Assembly (NCBI GenBank): GCA_009779495.1 | Contig: WRED01000004.1 | Span: 22,739-86,738, forward strand | Direction of reading: 5' to 3' | Origin: Oscillospiraceae bacterium | GTDB taxonomy: Bacteria > Bacillota > Clostridia > Oscillospirales > Acutalibacteraceae | DNA length: 64,000 bases | Part shown: positions 23,817 to 32,815 of the stretch, one piece after another | How the letters are laid out: every line of letters starts with the position of its first letter | Numbering within the stretch: position 1 is the first letter of the stretch | Made by a program: the position numbers and the translations under genes | Notes under the pieces: generated by a model | Told to the model about the DNA's origin: nothing | What the model saw: the letters and a program-made list of their open reading frames with translations, nothing else | The model's database searches: none

Positions 23817-24818
23817 GTGAACAAGAACATGAAGCAATGGGTATCCGGCGTCATCCAGTCGCCAAAGAAAAAAGCCATGCCGATCCTGTCTTTCCCGGCG
23901 GTACAGCTGTTGGGAATCAGCGTGAGGGAGCTTATCTCCGACGGCGAAACCCAGGCAAAGGCCATGAAAGCCGTGGCCGGCCGCGTGCCGTCGCTCGCGT
24001 CGGTCAGCCTGATGGATCTGTCTGTCGAGGCAGAGTGCTTCGGCGCGCAGATCAAATTTTCGGACTTCGAGGTGCCGACGGTGACGGGCAAGCTCATCGA
24101 AACGCCGGAGGACGCAGACGCGCTGGAGGTTCCCGCCATGGGAAGCGGGCGGACGGGAATATACGTCGGCGCGATCGGGAAAGCCGTGAAAATGATCACC
24201 GACCGCCCGGTTCTGGCCGGGATTATCGGGCCGTTTTCCCTGGCGGGGCGGCTCGTGGACGTGACTGAGGCGATGATTTTATGCTACGAGGATCCCGACA
24301 TGCTCCACGCGCTTTTGGAAAAAGTGGTCAGCTTTTCCATTGAGTACGCGCGAAGCTATAAGGCCGTCGGTGCGGACGGCGTGATCATCGCGGAGCCGCT
24401 GGCGGGAATGCTTTCGCCGGCGCTGTGCGAGGAATTTTCATCGCCGTATGTGAGGAAAATCGTAGAAGCGGTTCAGGACGACAGTTTTATCGTTGTCTAC
24501 CACAACTGCGGCAACAACACGGTGAAGATGCTCGATTCGCTTTTGTCGGTGGGCGCGGCGGGCTACCATTTCGGCAACGCCGTGAGTATGAGGGACGTTA
24601 TGCCAAATATGCCGGAGAATGTACTGGCGTTCGGCAACGTCGATCCGGCCGGGCAGCTGCGAAACGGCACGCCGGAGTCGGTTCGGGAGGCGACATTGGC
24701 CGTGATGAACGATTGCGCGGACTACAAAAATTTCGTGATATCGTCCGGGTGCGACATCCCGCCGCTCACACCGTGGGAGAATATTGACGCGTTTTTCAAA
24801 GCAGTTGAAGCATTCTAG
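23817..24818 (+). CDS. uroporphyrinogen decarboxylase-family methyltransferase (MtaA/MtbA-like), 3
   Basis: 333 residues. Best match of the three copies to methylcobamide:thiol methyltransferases. It has IGPFSLAGRL, the zinc motif HNCGNN (His229, Cys231), FGNVDP, and a C-terminal SSGCDIPP with Cys312 as the likely third ligand. It would transfer the methyl group from the corrinoid protein to a thiol acceptor or act in reverse. It begins at GTG 23817, only 3 bases after the membrane-protein stop. Its TAG stop is the first unit of heptad array E2, and the reductive activator gene follows. Confidence 0.86.
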   Translation: MNKNMKQWVSGVIQSPKKKAMPILSFPAVQLLGISVRELISDGETQAKAMKAVAGRVPSLASVSLMDLSVEAECFGAQIKFSDFEVPTVTGKLIETPEDADALEVPAMGSGRTGIYVGAIGKAVKMITDRPVLAGIIGPFSLAGRLVDVTEAMILCYEDPDMLHALLEKVVSFSIEYARSYKAVGADGVIIAEPLAGMLSPALCEEFSSPYVRKIVEAVQDDSFIVVYHNCGNNTVKMLDSLLSVGAAGYHFGNAVSMRDVMPNMPENVLAFGNVDPAGQLRNGTPESVREATLAVMNDCADYKNFVISSGCDIPPLTPWENIDAFFKAVEAF

Positions 24819-24843
24819 ACGCTAGACTGTAGATGCGGTTAGG
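24816..24843 (+). repeat. heptad TAGAYNN array E2 between methyltransferase and activator
   Basis: Three 7-bp units (TAGACGC, TAGACTG, TAGATGC) and a GGTTAGG tail. The first TAG is the stop codon of the upstream gene. Confidence 0.75.
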
Positions 24844-24864
24844 AGACGGCGGTAAAAAATTATT

Positions 24865-26430
24865 ATGAGTACAGCCATTATCAATGCGGAACAAGAAAAA
24901 TATACGGTGGAGTTCACGCCGCCGAAGAAGCTTACGGAGCTTCTGCCGGGCGGAAAGCTTCTGCTTGAGCTGCCGTGCGGCGGGCGGGGAAAGTGCCATA
25001 AATGCAAAATAACCGCCCGGGGCGAGTTGTCGCCTGAGGGCGATGGCGAGATGAAGCTGTTGTCTGTGGCCGAGCGCGAGTCGGGGATACGCTTCGCCTG
25101 CCTGACTTACGCACTGGGCGACGTAACGCTGGAGCTTGCGGGGCGGAAAAACGATCTGCTTATCGTGATGGAGCATCAGCTTTCCGTCAGCGGTTTCGAG
25201 CCGCTAGGGAAAAAATTCGGCGCGGCCGTGGACGTGGGGACGACGACGGTCGCGGCGTACCTGTTCGAGCTTTCGGGCGGGAAGCTTTTGGCCGAAGCCG
25301 CCGCCGTTAACCCTCAGGCGCGGTTCGGCGCGGACGTGATTTCACGGCTGGACTTCTCATTAAAGGGAGGGCGGCTGGAGCTGGCGGAGACGGTTCGCGG
25401 CTGTATTGAGGAGCTTATTTTCAGGCTGTGCGGCGAGTCCGGTACGTCGGCATCTGAGATAGACGCCATGGTGATCGTGGGCAACACAGCCATGCTTTAC
25501 CTGCTTTGCGCCGCCGACCCAAGCTCGATATGCGCTGTGCCTTTTATACAGGACAGGGCTTTCGGCGAACGGGTGACGCCTGCGGAGCTTTCGCTTCCCA
25601 TTGCACCGGATGCGTGCGTCTACCTCGCGCGGACGATGTCGGCGTATGTGGGCGCGGACATGACGGCGGCCGTTCTTTCATCGAAAATAACGGAAAAAAA
25701 AGAGGTGTCCCTGCTCGTTGATATCGGCACGAACGGGGAGATGGCGCTGTTCGCCGGGGGCAGGCTGCTGTGCTGCTCGACAGCGGCGGGTCCGGCGTTT
25801 GAGGGCGCGGGCATTCACGGCGGCATGACGGCCGGGGAGGGAGCAGTTTCCCGCGTCAAATTGGAGGGTGGGGCGTTCTTGGTTTCCGTGATCGGGGACG
25901 TGCCTGCGAAAGGAATATGCGGTTCGGGAATTATTGAAGCGCTGGCCGCGATGCTGGACGCGGAAATTCTTGATGAAACGGGAGTCATAGAGGAGGACGG
26001 GCACGAATTCACGGCGTATATACGCGAGTTCGGCGGTCAACCGGCGTTCGTGCTGCCGGGCACGGAGGTTTTGATCACGCAGGCGGACGTTCGGGCGGTG
26101 CAGCTGGCCAAGTCGGCGATCTGCGCGGGAATCACGTCGCTGCTATGTGAAGCGGGCATGACCCCGGAGGATGTTGACGCGCTTTACATCGCGGGCGGGT
26201 TCGGCAGCCGCATAGACTGCGCGGCGGCGGAGCGCATAGGCCTGATACCGCGCGGGTTCGCCAAAAAGGCACGGGCCATAGGCAACGCGGCGGGCGCTGG
26301 AGCGTCAGAGATGCTGCTAAGTAAAAGCGCGCTGGAGCGATCAGAGGATATAACAAAATCCGCCCATACGCTCGAGCTTTCAACCAGCAAGACATTCATG
26401 GACGCATATATTGACGGGATGTTTTTTTAG
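24865..26430 (+). CDS. ATP-dependent reductive activator of corrinoid proteins (RACo/RamA-like, ASKHA domain)
   Basis: 521 residues. The N-terminal plant-type [2Fe-2S] ferredoxin domain has Cys38, Cys44, Cys47 and Cys79 (CGGRGKCHKC...FACL). A linker is followed by the large ASKHA ATPase domain (DUF4445) beginning VDVGTTTVAAY (122-132) with VDIGTNGEM and STAAGPAFEGAGIHGGM. It reduces accidentally oxidised Co(II) corrinoid to Co(I) at the expense of ATP. It lies in the same orientation 46 bases after the methyltransferase; the ribosome site is weak (GGCGG, 12 bases away). It makes functional sense only with the corrinoid protein at 18698. A terminator hairpin follows. Confidence 0.92.
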   Translation: MSTAIINAEQEKYTVEFTPPKKLTELLPGGKLLLELPCGGRGKCHKCKITARGELSPEGDGEMKLLSVAERESGIRFACLTYALGDVTLELAGRKNDLLIVMEHQLSVSGFEPLGKKFGAAVDVGTTTVAAYLFELSGGKLLAEAAAVNPQARFGADVISRLDFSLKGGRLELAETVRGCIEELIFRLCGESGTSASEIDAMVIVGNTAMLYLLCAADPSSICAVPFIQDRAFGERVTPAELSLPIAPDACVYLARTMSAYVGADMTAAVLSSKITEKKEVSLLVDIGTNGEMALFAGGRLLCCSTAAGPAFEGAGIHGGMTAGEGAVSRVKLEGGAFLVSVIGDVPAKGICGSGIIEALAAMLDAEILDETGVIEEDGHEFTAYIREFGGQPAFVLPGTEVLITQADVRAVQLAKSAICAGITSLLCEAGMTPEDVDALYIAGGFGSRIDCAAAERIGLIPRGFAKKARAIGNAAGAGASEMLLSKSALERSEDITKSAHTLELSTSKTFMDAYIDGMFF

Positions 26431-26461
26431 AACCTGTGAGAATCCATATGAACACAGGTTC
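26430..26461. terminator. terminator hairpin between activator and SecB-like gene
   Basis: Nine-bp perfect stem GAACCTGTG / CACAGGTTC with a 14-base loop. It follows a T-run of the coding end on one side and is T-rich on the other, so it may work in both directions. Confidence 0.7.
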
Positions 26462-26466
26462 TTTGG

Positions 26467-26856
26467 TTATGTGTTTTTCTCGAAACGGTATATTTCTTGC
26501 GCCTCGATGTCGATATTCGGCAGATAGATCGGCGGCACACCGGCGTTTGTGGTGATGGTGACGACGAGGGCGCGGGCGTAGGGGAACAGCTCCTTAAAAG
26601 TCGCCACGTGGATCTTTTCCTTTTCGAGATCCGTGTTGAAAGAAAAAATGCCCTCGACGGTGACCTTCACATTGAATTTTTTCTGCGCGTTTTTGTCAAA
26701 TACCTCGATGGAAAAAACGCCCTTGCAGACGTTGCCGTCGGAGTAGCTGACGTTGTAGGAATAGGTGTTGCCCAGTTCGACGCGCCCTTGGTTTTCGAGC
26801 TTGTTGTTGAACACGATTTCAGTCGCGCGGTAGTTTTTGAGTTCGACGTTACGCAT
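26467..26856 (-). CDS. SecB-like protein-export chaperone
   Basis: 129 residues, all beta and short helix, no signal. The second half matches SecB closely. VTVEGIFSF corresponds to the conserved GIF strand, and LFPYARALVVTITTNAGVPP matches the LFPYAR...R.GFPP core of Proteobacterial SecB. SecB tetramers hold preproteins unfolded; standalone SecB is rare in Firmicutes, where related proteins also act in toxin-antitoxin-chaperone systems. No toxin or antitoxin gene is next to it. It has its own promoter (26875-26903) and is monocistronic, convergent with the activator gene and divergent from a secreted hydrolase gene, possibly one of its clients. Confidence 0.78.
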   Translation of the reverse strand: MRNVELKNYRATEIVFNNKLENQGRVELGNTYSYNVSYSDGNVCKGVFSIEVFDKNAQKKFNVKVTVEGIFSFNTDLEKEKIHVATFKELFPYARALVVTITTNAGVPPIYLPNIDIEAQEIYRFEKNT

Positions 26857-26874
26857 GATAAATCACCCTGTTAC

Positions 26875-26903
26875 AGTATAACACAAAATGAGCGGATATG
26901 CAA
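26875..26903 (-). promoter_or_regulatory. promoter of the SecB-like gene
   Basis: On the minus strand TTGCAT (26898-26903), 17 bases, TATACT (26875-26880), about 19 bases from the ATG. Transcripts would be nearly leaderless. Confidence 0.6.
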
Positions 26904-26980
26904 TGCAAAATGAGGGAGATGTTAAACAGGTTCTTAAATGAATCAGGCTTAGTTTTTATAGCAGTTCCGTAAAAAAATGG

Positions 26981-27009
26981 TTGCGGCGGGTACGGACATA
27001 TGATATAAT
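26981..27009 (+). promoter_or_regulatory. promoter of the secreted hydrolase gene
   Basis: TTGCGG (26981-26986), 17 bases, TATAAT (27004-27009), 30 bases before the TTG start. Confidence 0.7.
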
Positions 27010-27039
27010 AAAACACGAAAAACACAAGGGGGAGTTAAA

Positions 27040-28827
27040 TTGAAAAAATCGGTTCTTAAAATCATCGCGGCGATTTTGGTTCTGGCGATCGCGCTTCCGC
27101 TTTGCCTTACGGGCGCGGCGGCGGGCGCGGCAAGGAGTTCTGGCTACAACGAGTATAACAGCGCGCTTCTGAATCACGAGCTGCTCGCCAAGGCGGACGG
27201 CGAGCAATGTCCCACGATCATTATTCCCGGTATCGCGATGTCTTATATGTACCTTGCCGACGAGAATAACGAGCCCGTGGTCGGGAATAACGGCGCCGAA
27301 AAAGGCGACAAGCTTGTTATCGTTGACAGCGATGCGCTTGTCGGCACGCTTTTGGGCACGCTGCTTGGCCCTCTCGCGATCTCGACCGTTCTCGGAAAGC
27401 CGATGGGCCTCCGGGAAGCTACGGCTAAAACAGTCGGCGGGCTTTTGGGGATTCAATCCATGAACAAGGACGGCACGCTGAAGAACAACGTTCTGACAGA
27501 ATACTACCCGGGACCGCTGTCGAGCATGAGCCCGGAAAGGCGCGAGGAATTCTACGCCGAGGCTCCGGTGAAGGATTTCGCGGAATATATCGGTGAGGAC
27601 AATATTTACTTTTTCGCATTTTCCTTATTCGCCGATCCTATGGATACAGGGATCGCTCTGCATGAATACATCCAACTGGTAAAAGAGCAGCAGCAGGTTT
27701 CAAAGGTGAATCTGCTTACCCTCAGCCTCGGCGGCTCCATACTCACCGCCTACCTCGATCTGACCGAGGAGGAATGCCCCGGCGTTAATCCTGCGCGTGA
27801 TGTCAACCGCATCGTGAACGGCGTTTCCATGCTGAACGGCACAGAGGTTTTTACCGACCTGTTCAGCAAGCGCTTCAACACCGAAAACAATTATATCTAT
27901 GACGGATTCCTCGCCGGGATCCTTAACCTCGCCCTTAAAAATGATATTTTAGAAAAAATACTGCTGTGGGTTATCAAGCTCATACCCGAAAAGGTGTTTT
28001 TAGAGCTGCTCAAGGGCGCCTATGACGGCGTCATGGAGACGCTGCTGCTCAACAACCCTCAATTCTGGACGATGATCAAGGGCGACGAATATGAAGCGGT
28101 GGCGGACAGGTACTTAGTCGGGGAGGAATACGCCGCGCTGCGCAAAAAGACCGACCGTTTTGCCGTTGCCAGAAAAAACCTCGCCGGGCATCTGACAGAC
28201 TTAGAAGCCGCCGAAATCACCACCTATAACCTCTGCGCGTATGATTTGCGGTATGACGAGGGTAAGTACAGTTTCTTCGGCATAGTACGTTCGGCGAAAG
28301 GTACCAACTCCGATGGAATCATCCACCTCGGCTCCACCTCTTTCGGCGCGGTCTACGCTCCCGCCGATCAATCCCTTGGCAGTGACTACATAGACGCGAT
28401 GAGCGAGGCGGATAAAAAATATCTCTCCCCCAACGGAACCGTGGACGCCTCGAAATGTCTCTTCCCCGATACCACATGGTTCGTCTCCAATCAGCTGCAT
28501 GACGCCTCGGGCAACGACTACGCTATGGGCATGCTGCTTTACATTATTATGGGCTGTCTTCCGGATATCGACTCGTGCCCGGACAAGTTCCCCCAGTTCA
28601 ATCTGGGACGCGAGACCAGGGAATTGACAAGAACCTATATCCCGCAGGCCGAGGATGTACTCAACAACAGGGAACGGTACAGGAGGGCCAGGCCCGCGCA
28701 GTTTGACGCCCTTGAGGCGGCCCTTGACGACGCGCTCGCGATGCTTGCCGTGACGAACGCTTATAACGCGCCCGACGCGGAAAACGTTATCGACGCGCTG
28801 GTCAAGGCGCTTAAACCTTTTAGTTAA
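27040..28827 (+). CDS. secreted alpha/beta hydrolase, lipase/LCAT-like
   Basis: 595 residues from a TTG start behind AAGGGGGAG. The signal peptide has a long hydrophobic core (to about residue 32). TIIIPGIAMSY near residue 60 forms the oxyanion strand, and LLTLSLGGSIL carries the nucleophile elbow in a variant T-L-S-L-G form with Ser229. Candidate Asp and His residues lie in the C-terminal half (DKKYL, NQLHDASGNDY). The plan resembles lecithin:cholesterol acyltransferase and related bacterial lipases acting on large lipids. It is followed by a strong terminator and forms a single-gene unit. Confidence 0.75.
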   Translation: MKKSVLKIIAAILVLAIALPLCLTGAAAGAARSSGYNEYNSALLNHELLAKADGEQCPTIIIPGIAMSYMYLADENNEPVVGNNGAEKGDKLVIVDSDALVGTLLGTLLGPLAISTVLGKPMGLREATAKTVGGLLGIQSMNKDGTLKNNVLTEYYPGPLSSMSPERREEFYAEAPVKDFAEYIGEDNIYFFAFSLFADPMDTGIALHEYIQLVKEQQQVSKVNLLTLSLGGSILTAYLDLTEEECPGVNPARDVNRIVNGVSMLNGTEVFTDLFSKRFNTENNYIYDGFLAGILNLALKNDILEKILLWVIKLIPEKVFLELLKGAYDGVMETLLLNNPQFWTMIKGDEYEAVADRYLVGEEYAALRKKTDRFAVARKNLAGHLTDLEAAEITTYNLCAYDLRYDEGKYSFFGIVRSAKGTNSDGIIHLGSTSFGAVYAPADQSLGSDYIDAMSEADKKYLSPNGTVDASKCLFPDTTWFVSNQLHDASGNDYAMGMLLYIIMGCLPDIDSCPDKFPQFNLGRETRELTRTYIPQAEDVLNNRERYRRARPAQFDALEAALDDALAMLAVTNAYNAPDAENVIDALVKALKPFS

Positions 28828-28860
28828 TACCCACAGCTCGTTGTCAAACGTAAAAACAAG

Positions 28861-28892
28861 GCCGCCTCCTTATAATTGGGAGGCGGCTTTTG
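28861..28892. terminator. terminator between hydrolase and nagB
   Basis: Nine-bp perfect stem GCCGCCTCC / GGAGGCGGC followed by TTTT on the plus side, between convergent genes. Confidence 0.88.
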
Positions 28893-28906
28893 CTCGTATA
28901 TTTTTG

Positions 28907-29629
28907 TTATCGCTCGACATACTTCGCTGAATTTTCATCGACAAACAGCGACCAGTCCGGGTGTGTGCGCAGTATGGCGGCCGGGAGCAGGGGCGAGACT
29001 TCGCCGTACAGCGCACCCTTTACCGCGTTGGCCTTGACGGCGTGGGGAACGCAGGAGATGATCTTTTTGCACTGCATGATCCTGTGCACGGTCATTGAAA
29101 TCGCCTGCTTCGGAACGTCGTCAACCGTCTGGAACCAGCCCTCGCCGACCTGCTGGCGCTTGCACGCGTCGTCAAGGTTCACGACGATGTAGGCGTCCCG
29201 GGTGTCGAAGTCGGCGGGCGGGTCGTTGAACGCGATATGGCCGTTTTCACCGATGCCGATGAGTCCCAGATCGACGGGCTTTTCCAGAAGCTTCCCAGTC
29301 AGCGCGGGGACGCTCCCGGGGTCGCCGTCAACCAAATGATAGTCCAGCAGGCTGACCTTTGAGATGAACCGCTCTTTGAGATATTTGCGGAAGCTGGCCG
29401 GATGCGACTCAGGCAGGTTCACGTACTCATCGAGGTGGAACATTTCAACGCGGCTCCAGTCTACATCGGATGCGGTGAGGGCCTCAAGCGTCTCAAACTG
29501 CGACGAGCCGGTGGACACGACGATCCGCGCACTGCCGTTTTCGGCTATCACGCCGCTGAGATATTCGGCGGCTGTCGCGGCGGCGCGCTGACCCAAGTCG
29601 TTTGCGTCTTTGCAAATGTAAATGTTCAT
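28907..29629 (-). CDS. nagB: glucosamine-6-phosphate deaminase
   Basis: 240 residues of the NagB/6-phosphogluconolactonase family. FHLDEY (64-69) includes the catalytic base, and GIGENGHIAFNDPP (125-138) is the NagB signature. ATG 29629 is chosen because AGAGGGGC lies upstream, and the protein then has normal length. It converts glucosamine-6-phosphate to fructose-6-phosphate and ammonia. It is the last gene of a minus-strand unit that also contains a GH20 hexosaminidase, which fits use of N-acetylglucosamine; no nagA is in the window. Confidence 0.92.
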   Translation of the reverse strand: MNIYICKDANDLGQRAAATAAEYLSGVIAENGSARIVVSTGSSQFETLEALTASDVDWSRVEMFHLDEYVNLPESHPASFRKYLKERFISKVSLLDYHLVDGDPGSVPALTGKLLEKPVDLGLIGIGENGHIAFNDPPADFDTRDAYIVVNLDDACKRQQVGEGWFQTVDDVPKQAISMTVHRIMQCKKIISCVPHAVKANAVKGALYGEVSPLLPAAILRTHPDWSLFVDENSAKYVER

Positions 29630-29646
29630 TTTTATTGCCCCTCTTT

Positions 29647-30867
29647 TTAAGTGGTTTGCCAATAGGTGGACAGGAAGTCGCCCAGATCGCGGACGGCCTT
29701 GGCCAGCTGTTCAGGCTCGGGCAGCATGACGATCCTGAAGTGGTCAGGCTCTTTCCACGCGAAGCCGCGACCCGGGATGATCATGACGTTTTTCGCGTGG
29801 AGGTAGTCCATGGCGAACTGCTGGTCGTCGGTTATGTTGAACTTTTTGATGTCGAGCTTCGGGAACACATAGAAGGCGGCGCTGTTGCGGACGCAGGAAA
29901 TGCCGGGTATCTTTGCCAGCTCGCGGCACGTGGCCTCTCTCTGCTCATACAGGCGGCCGCCGGGGACGAGCATTTCTTTTGTGCTTTCGGGGTCGTTCAG
30001 CGCGGCGGGTATGACCAGCTGGGTCAGGGCGTTAGCGCAAAGGCGCATGGCCGAAAGCTGGACCAGACCGGCGATGAAGTCGGCCGCGATCTCCTTTTGG
30101 CCGCTGATAACCATCCAGCCGCAGCGGAAGCCGCAGATGATGTGCGACTTTGAAAGGCCGTTCATCGTGACGACTAAAAGATCGGGGGCGAGGGTCGCGG
30201 TGGGTACGTGCTCCAGATCGTCCATGACAAGGCGGTCGTATATCTCGTCTGAGAAAATCACGAGCTGATTTTCACGCGCGATCTGCACGATCTGCTCCAA
30301 AAGCTCCCGGGGGTACAGCGCGCCGGTGGGGTTGTTGGGGTTAATGAGCACGATGGCCCTTGTTTTCGGCGTGATCTTGCTTTTGATGTCGCCGAGGTCG
30401 GGATACCAGCTGGACTGTTCGTCGCAGATATAATGCACGGGAGTCGCGCCCGCGATATAGACGGAATTCGTCCACAGGGAATAGTCGGGAGAGGGGACGA
30501 GAATTTCGTCGCCGTAGTTGAGCAGCGCCGTGAGGGCCATGGTCACAAGCTCCGATACGCCGTTGCCGATGAAGCAGTCGTCGGGCGTGATGTTCTCGAC
30601 GCCGCGCCCTTTGTGGTACGCGCAGATCGCCTCGCGGGCGTCGGGCATACCCTTTAAGTCGCAGTAGGCGACGGCCTCGTCCGCCCTGCTCATCAGGGCG
30701 TTTCTGACGCTGTCGGGCATTCCGAAGCCGAAGGTGGCCGGGTTGCCGGTGTTGAGGCGGAGCACGTCAATGCCTTGGGCGCGCATCTTCATGGCTTCCA
30801 CGAAAACGGGGCCGCGTATGTCCGAATGGACCTCCTGGAGCTTGTCTGATCTCATGATTGGCTGCAT
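29647..30867 (-). CDS. PLP-dependent aminotransferase, alanine transaminase (AlaA) type
   Basis: 406 residues, fold type I. IRGPVFVEAMKM and LNTGNPATFGF near the N-terminus are typical of AlaA/YfbQ. NPNNPTGALY binds substrate carboxylate, SDEIYDRL supplies the cofactor Asp/Tyr, and the Schiff-base lysine is Lys240 in GLSKSHIICGFR. The cytoplasmic enzyme interconverts alanine and pyruvate. AGGAGG precedes the ATG. It is co-directional with nagB (17 bases apart), a plausible way to dispose of amino groups released by NagB, although that link is inferred. Confidence 0.88.
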   Translation of the reverse strand: MQPIMRSDKLQEVHSDIRGPVFVEAMKMRAQGIDVLRLNTGNPATFGFGMPDSVRNALMSRADEAVAYCDLKGMPDAREAICAYHKGRGVENITPDDCFIGNGVSELVTMALTALLNYGDEILVPSPDYSLWTNSVYIAGATPVHYICDEQSSWYPDLGDIKSKITPKTRAIVLINPNNPTGALYPRELLEQIVQIARENQLVIFSDEIYDRLVMDDLEHVPTATLAPDLLVVTMNGLSKSHIICGFRCGWMVISGQKEIAADFIAGLVQLSAMRLCANALTQLVIPAALNDPESTKEMLVPGGRLYEQREATCRELAKIPGISCVRNSAAFYVFPKLDIKKFNITDDQQFAMDYLHAKNVMIIPGRGFAWKEPDHFRIVMLPEPEQLAKAVRDLGDFLSTYWQTT

Positions 30868-30894
30868 AATGTATATCCTCCTGTTAAATTATTA

Positions 30895-32796
30895 TCACTT
30901 GTCTTCCCAATAGATCGGCGTCGTGAAGAAGAAATTGTCCGGCTTTTTCAGCGCGGCGCCTTCGGATATCCGCGTCACGCCCAAGTCAACCATGTCGTTA
31001 TACAGCGACTCCATCACAGTTGAGCGGTTCATAAACTTGAATACGGAAAACTCGCCCATGAACAGGTTGCCTTTGTAAAAGCGGTATGACAGGTGCGAAC
31101 GCCGGATGTTTAAAAGCTGTTGTTCGCTGCCGGCGGCCCGCTCCGCGTTTGCCCACAGGGCGTCGCACTTATTTACCTCCCACGGCATTAAAATCATCGT
31201 TTCATAATGCCAGTTGAAGAAATAAATGTGGTGGGTCTTCACGGTTTTGTTGATGATGAACTGAAGATAGTCCTTGATATAGGGCGCGGACGCCTTGCCG
31301 TAGTAGGCGTCGATAAACTCATCGAGGTGGTACTCAACGTCGCAGTAGGGGTCCCACAGCAGTTTCGCCAAAAGGTAGGCGCGAAGCTCGCCGAACTCGC
31401 CGTTTCTGGTCGAGTTGCCCTGCTCGAACACGCCCTTGACGTTGTTTTCGGCGAAGAACTGCACGTTGGGGGACAGCACCTGGAAATTCGGATGGGGCAT
31501 CAGATACCACAGGAAATTGGTGGTGTAGTCCCAGATATAGATGTTGTCGCAGATGTCCGCCCAGTCAACGATGTCTTTGGCGAAAATGGATTCTTTTGGC
31601 GTAACGTATTCTAAAATGCCCTCGTTGCGCAGATTGCCGCACTCGCTCAAGGGATGGGAGAAGCAGCATTCGATGGAGCACAGGCGCACGACGACGTTAT
31701 CTCTTGCCCTGATATTTCCTTTTGTGGGCGCAGGGCGGGTGTACTGATAGGCGAAAGTGTCAAACATCACGCCCTCGAATTCGTCCTCCAGCGCCTCCGC
31801 GACCTGATTCGTGAACCAAAGATTCGTGCCGGAAGGCCCGCCGTAGAACTCGTCGGACGCCTTGCAGCTTTGGCACTGGCAGTAGTCGCCGTTGTCGTTT
31901 TGCGTGATCGACATGATTTTCGCGCCGGGGCTATTATTGAGCGACCTCCGCGCGTTTTCTATGGTGATCTCAAGAACTTTCGGGTTGGTCAGGCAACGCT
32001 GCGCCGTCGTCCAGCCGCCGATATCCTCACGGTAGGAGAAATATTCCGGGTGCTCCGCGAAGTAGGACACGGGTACCATGCGCTCCATGCTGTGGCAGAA
32101 GTCGGCGTAGGAAATGCCGCCGCCGTACTGCTCTCCCTGACGCGTCACAACGTTTGAGTTGATTTTCTGCCTGACCTTAAAGTTAACGTCAAAGGCGGAC
32201 TGCCAGTAGACGTCGCGGTAGCCGAAAACGGGCACCTGCGTGTCGTTCAGCGCGAGATTGATTTTGACAGTTTTGCTTTCGGGGATGACGGTCAGTTCCG
32301 GCGTGAACCAGCGGCAGCCAAGCTGCTCCTCCAAAAAGGAGTACACGCCGTAGAGCGTCCCGCGAAGCTCGCCGCCCGCGATGACAAGGCGCTTGTCCGC
32401 GATCTTGACGGTGAAGCCCTCGTCGCCCAGCGTCTCGCGGTCGATCTTATATTCCTCGCCCTCGCGCGTGGTTTTGCCGACGCAGATCTCCGTTGGTATC
32501 TTCATCTTGACAGAGTCGGGATACGTGGGGAGAGCCACGCCGCTGATTTTTTCGAGATAGCTTTGCAACTCTTTCGCGGCGGTCTTTTCGGACTCGGTCG
32601 CGTCGTTGCCGTAGATGATGATGTAGTCGCTTTCGCCGCCGTCAATCAGCGTCAGCCAGTTTGTGACGACGGGGGTGAGGCGCGGCGTGCCGCCGTAGTT
32701 TACGGGAGGATTGCCGGTGTTGGTTATGCCCGCTACGGTCAGGGCCATCTGGACGACGGCTAAGAAGCCGGAGAGGGTGGCTTTGAGTTTAGTCAT
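30895..32796 (-). CDS. DUF4838-domain glycoside hydrolase-like protein
   Basis: 633 residues from ATG 32796 behind AAAGGCGG. A hydrophobic N-terminal stretch (about residues 6-24) suggests export or membrane attachment. The alpha-glucuronidase-like N-terminal domain (AAKELQSYLEKISG...EIC.GKT) is followed by DUF4838, with RDVYWQSAF, a SITQNDNGDYCQC segment and a C-terminal helical region. The family is thought to act on uronic-acid or hexosamine-containing glycans, but activity is not established. It lies within the carbohydrate block between the aminotransferase and Gfo/Idh/MocA genes. Confidence 0.82.
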   Translation of the reverse strand: MTKLKATLSGFLAVVQMALTVAGITNTGNPPVNYGGTPRLTPVVTNWLTLIDGGESDYIIIYGNDATESEKTAAKELQSYLEKISGVALPTYPDSVKMKIPTEICVGKTTREGEEYKIDRETLGDEGFTVKIADKRLVIAGGELRGTLYGVYSFLEEQLGCRWFTPELTVIPESKTVKINLALNDTQVPVFGYRDVYWQSAFDVNFKVRQKINSNVVTRQGEQYGGGISYADFCHSMERMVPVSYFAEHPEYFSYREDIGGWTTAQRCLTNPKVLEITIENARRSLNNSPGAKIMSITQNDNGDYCQCQSCKASDEFYGGPSGTNLWFTNQVAEALEDEFEGVMFDTFAYQYTRPAPTKGNIRARDNVVVRLCSIECCFSHPLSECGNLRNEGILEYVTPKESIFAKDIVDWADICDNIYIWDYTTNFLWYLMPHPNFQVLSPNVQFFAENNVKGVFEQGNSTRNGEFGELRAYLLAKLLWDPYCDVEYHLDEFIDAYYGKASAPYIKDYLQFIINKTVKTHHIYFFNWHYETMILMPWEVNKCDALWANAERAAGSEQQLLNIRRSHLSYRFYKGNLFMGEFSVFKFMNRSTVMESLYNDMVDLGVTRISEGAALKKPDNFFFTTPIYWEDK

Positions 32797-32815
32797 GATT
32801 GCACCGCCTTTTATC

